A DNA stretch of 64,000 bases from Catonia carolina (Eukaryota > Arthropoda > Insecta > Hemiptera > Achilidae), in contig JAQMRL010000007.1 of NCBI GenBank assembly GCA_035578175.1, positions 49,610,727-49,674,726 on the forward strand, written 5' to 3'. Position numbers and translations under genes: made by a program. Position 1 is the first letter of the stretch; each line of letters begins with the position of its first letter. Below the pieces are notes generated by a model. The model made no database searches. It had not been told where the DNA came from and was given only the letters and a program-made list of their open reading frames with translations. Of the stretch, positions 59,525-64,000 are shown one piece after another.

Positions 59525-59560
59525 GTGTATGTTTTCTTTAGAATTTTTTCAGTTTTTCAA

Positions 59561-59725
59561 ATGAATGATATTAGATCAATTCAAATTAAATCGTTAAACT
59601 TTGATCAGGCTAAGGTCTTAGCAGCTGCGCATAATATATTCGTTCCACTGAAGGCCGATCTCGAATACCTTCGAGGTGTACTTGGTCCACGTCAGTCGAC
59701 TCAAAAAATTTGTTCAGCGAGATGA
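59561..59725 (+). pseudogene. Short SAP-like ORF, possibly the start of a gag protein
   Basis: From internal ATG 59561: MNDIRSIQIKSLNFDQAKVL, then AAAHNIFVPLKADLEYLRGV. The pattern (short helix, LxxxxAxxLAxxxNI, then KADLxxLRxxL) fits a SAP-type helix-extended-helix, a common N-terminus of insect Ty3-type gag proteins. The frame stops after 55 codons. It ends a few hundred bases before the LINE's poly(A). Could instead be chance. Confidence 0.35.
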
Positions 59726-60487
59726 CCAACCTACTGAAACGACGTGACGAAGATTAGAGATGTTTTGCATGCCATTTTAACATCATACAAAAAGAAATAT
59801 ATATATAAGTTAACAAAATTATGATCATGTTATATCATTCTCTTCATGTCATTTTATTTTCAGCTTCTTATCTGAATCAACTTACTACCTACATTTCATT
59901 AATTTATGTGTATTATAGTCGAAACCAGATTTAAATAATGGTGAAATACATAATCCTTTCAAATTAAAATTAGAAAAATTATTTAAAATTAGATGTTCTA
60001 TTTTTGAGTTTTCAAAAATTTTTAAATTAACAAAAAAAAAAAAAAAACCTCAAAAATAATTGAGTTTATGACTATTCTATACAGTTGTTTGATCCTAATT
60101 AACTTTTGCGTTAAAATACAATATTTCTGGATGGAATGATATTTCACAATTATTTTCTTCTCTTAATTTTTTTTGCGTTCCATTAAGCTTTTGATGTAAA
60201 TTTATGGGTTAGATTAAGATGTATTGTACTAGATTGTAAGTTTAGTTATAATTAAAAGTTACTTTAATATTAGAGTTACTAAGTTTTGCCTTGACACCCA
60301 CTCTGGATACTCAAAATGCTAGTTTACCCTCAAATAACGTTTGAATTTTCTTTTTTCTTCAATGAAATATTTCAACACATTTCATTCATCAATTTTTTTT
60401 TAAATATTTTCACTCATTGGATGAGTAAATTTCGTGCTATGTTAACATAATATTCAAATATTTCTGATAGTTATTTCAGGATTTTCT

Positions 60488-60490
<3 letters not shown>
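59726..60490. other. AT-rich spacer
   Basis: No coding or repeat-end signal; an A run at 60030-60046. Confidence 0.5.
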
Positions 60491-60534
<44 letters not shown>

Positions 60535-63500
60535 GGCGAAAAACCAGGACGGTTATCAACGCCCGTTATTCTACACATGGGGGTAAAGGGCCCAAGTGTA
60601 GAAAGTCATTTTCTATTTATAATATAAAACGTCTTACAAACTAGAAATATCACAGAATTATATTAACGTACAGACATAAACTTAAACCTAATATCACAGA
60701 CAGAATAAATAATATTTACAACTTAACAAATAAAAATCTTACAAACTAGTATCACAGAAAACAAAAAATAATATAAATTAAAAGCTAATATCACAGACCC
60801 GACGGTAACAACAAAAGGCTGTAAAGGGGCCACAAAAAAAAATGAAATAAATAAATAAAAAACATACACAATACACATATAAAATTAAACTAAAATCCCT
60901 ATTTCCCTATCAGACACTGTTGTACACACTAATGGATCTAAGTAATCTTAACGTTGAGTCCAAAACATGGCTATCGTCGCCGAGTACATCTCGTAACTGG
61001 AAGGGTATCTTGAATCGCCGACGTAGAGCTGCGTAGCAGACGCAATCTACCAACACATGTTTAATTGTCAAAGGACAATCACATCTGCCACACATTGGAG
61101 CATCACCAGACGTCATGAGATACCCATGCGTTAATCTGGTGTGTCCAATTCTAAGTCGCGCGATGACAACCTCTTCCCTTCTGTTCTTCCTCAGCGACGT
61201 ACGCCAAGGCTTAACGTCATGCTTTATCTCACGAAGCTTGTTGCCATGAGAGCCAGTCCATTCTACCTGCCAGGAATCAGTGATGACACGCTTCACCAGG
61301 CCCACGAAATCTGACACAGTCAGATATTGCGTGAAGGCCGGTTGGCGTGCCGCCTCCTTAGCGGCCAGATCAGCAGCCTCATTTCCCGAGATTCCGGCGT
61401 GACCCGGAACCCAGCAGAAAACAACGCTTACTCCTCTATCATTCAGCTCCTTCACAGTGCCGAGGACGTCCACAACTAGCGGGTGGCGTGAATACACATC
61501 ATTAATCGACTGGAGAGCACTGAGCGAATCAGTGCACACCAACACCCGACGCCCACGCACACAGACTACAGACAGAGCTTTACTAATAGCGTAAAGTTCA
61601 GCCGTGTAAACACTGGTTCCCACAGGTAATCCAAACAAATAGGTTCTCCCATTAGCAACAAACGAGCAACCAACTCCAACATCTGACTTTGATCCATCAG
61701 TGTATACAACCGTAGATGGTTTAATAGCTTCAACTAACTCCCTGAAAATGCTATTAAATACCACAGAACTTGTGTCTGCCTTTGAGTATTTACACATTTC
61801 AAAGTTAATGTGTAACTGAGCGATGGTCCAGGGTGGAAAGAGACATGAATTACATGGGTACACACGAGGAATCGCAATACCGAGGTTGTTGCATATCCCC
61901 AACGCTCTTACACCGAATGGTGAAGGCAATCGGGCATTCACCAGATGCAAATCATGACAAGGGTTGTTGAGAATGATGTCATGCAAAAAATGATAAGGTC
62001 TAGCTTTCAACTTGGCAAAGTACGTCAATATAAGCTGCTGGCGACGTCTGTGTAACGACATTTCTCCACTTTCAACTAAGATGCTGACAACAGGGCTAGA
62101 ACGAAAAGCACCTGTAGACAATCGTAAACATGAATTGTGGATCGTGTCAAGCATTCTCAGCGAAGTGGGAGTAGCAGATGAGTACGCTACAGCGCCATAA
62201 TCTATACGTGATCGCACTAGAGCCTTGTAGAACCTTATCATACATGATCTATCAGCTCCCCAACATGTACCTGTAAGAACACGCAGAATATCAACCACCT
62301 TTAAGCACCTAGCCCGTAGGTCTTTTATATGCGGAACCCATGTAAGTCTTTTGTCGAATATAACACCTAGAAACCTGATTTCAGAGCTAACTTCGATATC
62401 CTGACCAATTAAATACAGTCTTGGAACATTATCAGTCCGTATTCGGCAAAACTGAATGCATTTAGTCTTCTCAGGAGAAAAACTAAAGCCAGTCTGCCGT
62501 GACCATTCCTCAAGACGGTATATAGTAAGCTGTAGGGCTCGTTCAGCTGAAACAACATTTCTAGATGCAACATATATCGCAAAATCATCTACAAACAACG
62601 AACATTTAACAGGGTATACGCAACTTTTCACAATATTGTTAATGGCAACCGCAAATAGGGTACAACTAATTACACTCCCCTGCGGTATACCATTTTCCAA
62701 ATCAAACCTGTTTGACAAACTCTGACCAACCCTTACACGAAATGATCGGTCATCCAGAAAGTCTTTAATGAAGGCCAACATGTTCCCAGCGATGCCCCAC
62801 TCCCGCAAGGTATTAAGAATACCTCGTCGCCAAGCCGTATCATATGCTTTTTTCAAATCAAAGAATACGGCAACGAGGCGCTGCCGCAAAGCAAACGCAT
62901 TGCAGATAGCCGTCTCAAGGGCCACCAAGTGGTCTGTCGAAGACCTCCCTCTCCGAAAACCGCTCTGTTCAGGAGCGAGGAAGTCATTCTTTTCCAGATA
63001 CCACATGAGACGACTATTCACCATTCTTTCCATCACCTTACACACAACACTTGTTAAAGAGATGGGGCGATAGCTGGAGGCCAACGTTTTATCTTTGCCA
63101 GGTTTGAGGATTGGGACAACAATTGCTTCTTTCCAAGATTCTGGAAGCTTTCTAGAAGCGTATATTTTATTAAAAATATGTAGGAGTTGCCTTAACCCGG
63201 AGTCTGGTAAATGCGCTATCATCGAAAGTGTAATTTCATCTCCTCCAGGCGAGGTATTTCGAGAAACTTTGAGCGCTTTTCTTAGTTCAGGCATTGAAAA
63301 AGGAATGTTCAGAGGATCATTTGTGTCCGCTATATGAAAAGGAAGAGATTCAATGGTTTTCTTATGATTTTGAAATTGAATTGAATATGAAGACGTGAGA
63401 GACGCTGATCTTAACGAATAACCAATTGCATTCGCAATGTCGATTGGTGACGTAATCACGGAACCGTCAGTTTGCAACCCTGCAATTCGGTGCGGAGACA

Positions 63501-64000
63501 TCCTTCCACAAACGGACCGCAGTTTTCTCCACACCGTTGTCACAGGGGTACTCCTATTAATATCTGCAACATAACGGCTCCACGACTCTCTCTTACTCTC
63601 CAGAAAGATACGCCTACAGCAGGCCCGAGCTCTTCGGTAAGCTTCCAGGTTAGCATCCGTAGGTCTGCGACTAAAAATTCGCAGGGCCCTACGGCGGTCC
63701 TGAAGAGCCTCCTTACACCGATTATTCCACCAAGGCACCGGCGGCCGCCGCGCTTTACCCGATGTTTTAGGAATGCTCTGGGCAGCTGCTGCAGACATCC
63801 TCTCCACAAAGGAAGACAACAGGCTTCGTGCATCATCATCATCTTCATATTCAGATTCCATCAAACTTGAAAACTCATTCCACCGTGCAAGCTTCTCTAT
63901 CCATCGTTTTGGAAGGTCATCGACAGACTGGTAGTCAAAAAACTCGACCACCACCGGTCGATGATCACTTCCGTACAGGTCTGGCAGTACTCTCCACAAC
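60491..64000 (-). mobile_element. Non-LTR retrotransposon (LINE), 3' part, running off the right edge
   Basis: Minus-strand element. The poly(A) tail appears as 43 T at 60491-60533. A 376-bp 3' UTR (60534-60909) is followed by a single open ORF2 to the window edge. GC-richer than its surroundings, undecayed ORF and long tail indicate a young insertion. 5' end and any ORF1 lie beyond 64000. Confidence 0.93.
60910..63999 (-). CDS. LINE ORF2: endonuclease (end) - reverse transcriptase - RNase H - zinc knuckle
   Basis: 1,029 codons, uninterrupted; the first ATG is only the window edge. Residues 11-15 SDHRP are the last motif of the APE-type endonuclease. Reverse transcriptase spans about 285-550: YRPISLTSVVCKVMER (310-325), DLKKAYD (381-387, catalytic Asp), GIPQGSVISC (437-446), FVDD (469-472, catalytic). 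RNase H about 760-885: YTDGS (D767), AELYAISKAL (E801), CTDSLSAL (D824), HAGISGNEAAD (D877). A C-terminal CX2CX7HX4C knuckle occupies 970-986. APE endonuclease plus RNase H indicates an I-group (I/Nimb/Loa-like) element rather than Jockey or RTE; clade is inferred. The catalytic residues I can check are all present, so the enzyme looks competent. Confidence 0.95.
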   Translation of the reverse strand: MWRVLPDLYGSDHRPVVVEFFDYQSVDDLPKRWIEKLARWNEFSSLMESEYEDDDDARSLLSSFVERMSAAAAQSIPKTSGKARRPPVPWWNNRCKEALQDRRRALRIFSRRPTDANLEAYRRARACCRRIFLESKRESWSRYVADINRSTPVTTVWRKLRSVCGRMSPHRIAGLQTDGSVITSPIDIANAIGYSLRSASLTSSYSIQFQNHKKTIESLPFHIADTNDPLNIPFSMPELRKALKVSRNTSPGGDEITLSMIAHLPDSGLRQLLHIFNKIYASRKLPESWKEAIVVPILKPGKDKTLASSYRPISLTSVVCKVMERMVNSRLMWYLEKNDFLAPEQSGFRRGRSSTDHLVALETAICNAFALRQRLVAVFFDLKKAYDTAWRRGILNTLREWGIAGNMLAFIKDFLDDRSFRVRVGQSLSNRFDLENGIPQGSVISCTLFAVAINNIVKSCVYPVKCSLFVDDFAIYVASRNVVSAERALQLTIYRLEEWSRQTGFSFSPEKTKCIQFCRIRTDNVPRLYLIGQDIEVSSEIRFLGVIFDKRLTWVPHIKDLRARCLKVVDILRVLTGTCWGADRSCMIRFYKALVRSRIDYGAVAYSSATPTSLRMLDTIHNSCLRLSTGAFRSSPVVSILVESGEMSLHRRRQQLILTYFAKLKARPYHFLHDIILNNPCHDLHLVNARLPSPFGVRALGICNNLGIAIPRVYPCNSCLFPPWTIAQLHINFEMCKYSKADTSSVVFNSIFRELVEAIKPSTVVYTDGSKSDVGVGCSFVANGRTYLFGLPVGTSVYTAELYAISKALSVVCVRGRRVLVCTDSLSALQSINDVYSRHPLVVDVLGTVKELNDRGVSVVFCWVPGHAGISGNEAADLAAKEAARQPAFTQYLTVSDFVGLVKRVITDSWQVEWTGSHGNKLREIKHDVKPWRTSLRKNRREEVVIARLRIGHTRLTHGYLMTSGDAPMCGRCDCPLTIKHVLVDCVCYAALRRRFKIPFQLRDVLGDDSHVLDSTLRLLRSISVYNSV

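Noticed and set aside
62012..63870. Several + strand open frames
   Set aside because: Antisense shadows of the LINE ORF2.

Overview
This is a eukaryotic, AT-rich, intron- and repeat-rich window, most likely from an insect with a large transposon-laden genome. Tc1/mariner relatives, tRNA-derived SINEs and an I/R1-like LINE dominate. A hemipteroid is my best guess, but nothing here fixes the order. I see no bacterial operon, CRISPR array, rRNA or stand-alone tRNA gene.

The only host gene I recognise is an SZT2 orthologue on the minus strand. SZT2 is the large subunit of KICSTOR, the lysosomal complex that brings GATOR1 to Rag GTPases and restrains mTORC1 when nutrients are low. I reconstructed eleven consecutive exons (29730 down to 1388) plus one weaker candidate (411..347). 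All junctions have GT/AG borders and the reading phase is kept from exon to exon. Together they encode about 1,037 residues of the middle of the protein. The C-terminal exons lie beyond base 1. I could not find the N-terminal exons between 29731 and 64000.

The introns and the upstream region are a dense stack of mobile elements. (1) About nine Tc1/mariner elements, most with intact TA duplications (1927-3824 with a nested second element, 7091, 8443, 12129, 21188, 34802, 41477, 47870), plus a decayed mariner at 19060. (2) A ~0.9-kb family in eight or more copies, with subterminal inverted repeats, an end hairpin and an internal CA microsatellite. This is the architecture of non-autonomous Helentrons (HINE/DINE-like). 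(3) piggyBac-type TTAA insertions (4653, 10110) and G-run TTAA MITEs (29791, 39887). (4) tRNA-derived SINEs sharing one 3' module. (5) A short retroposon family with 12-bp target duplications. (6) A large, open LINE ORF running off the right edge (60910-64000) with its poly(A) at 60491.

55400-59760 is strikingly T-rich on the + strand. It carries a thrice-repeated ~17-bp motif and ends in a short SAP-like ORF, perhaps the leader of an unrecognised retroelement. The most unusual structure is the composite inverted repeat at 44664-46312: two ~330-bp arms, each with a Helentron-type 5' end fused to foreign sequence that includes a 17-codon exon-like stretch with a splice donor, flank a complete Helentron-like copy.
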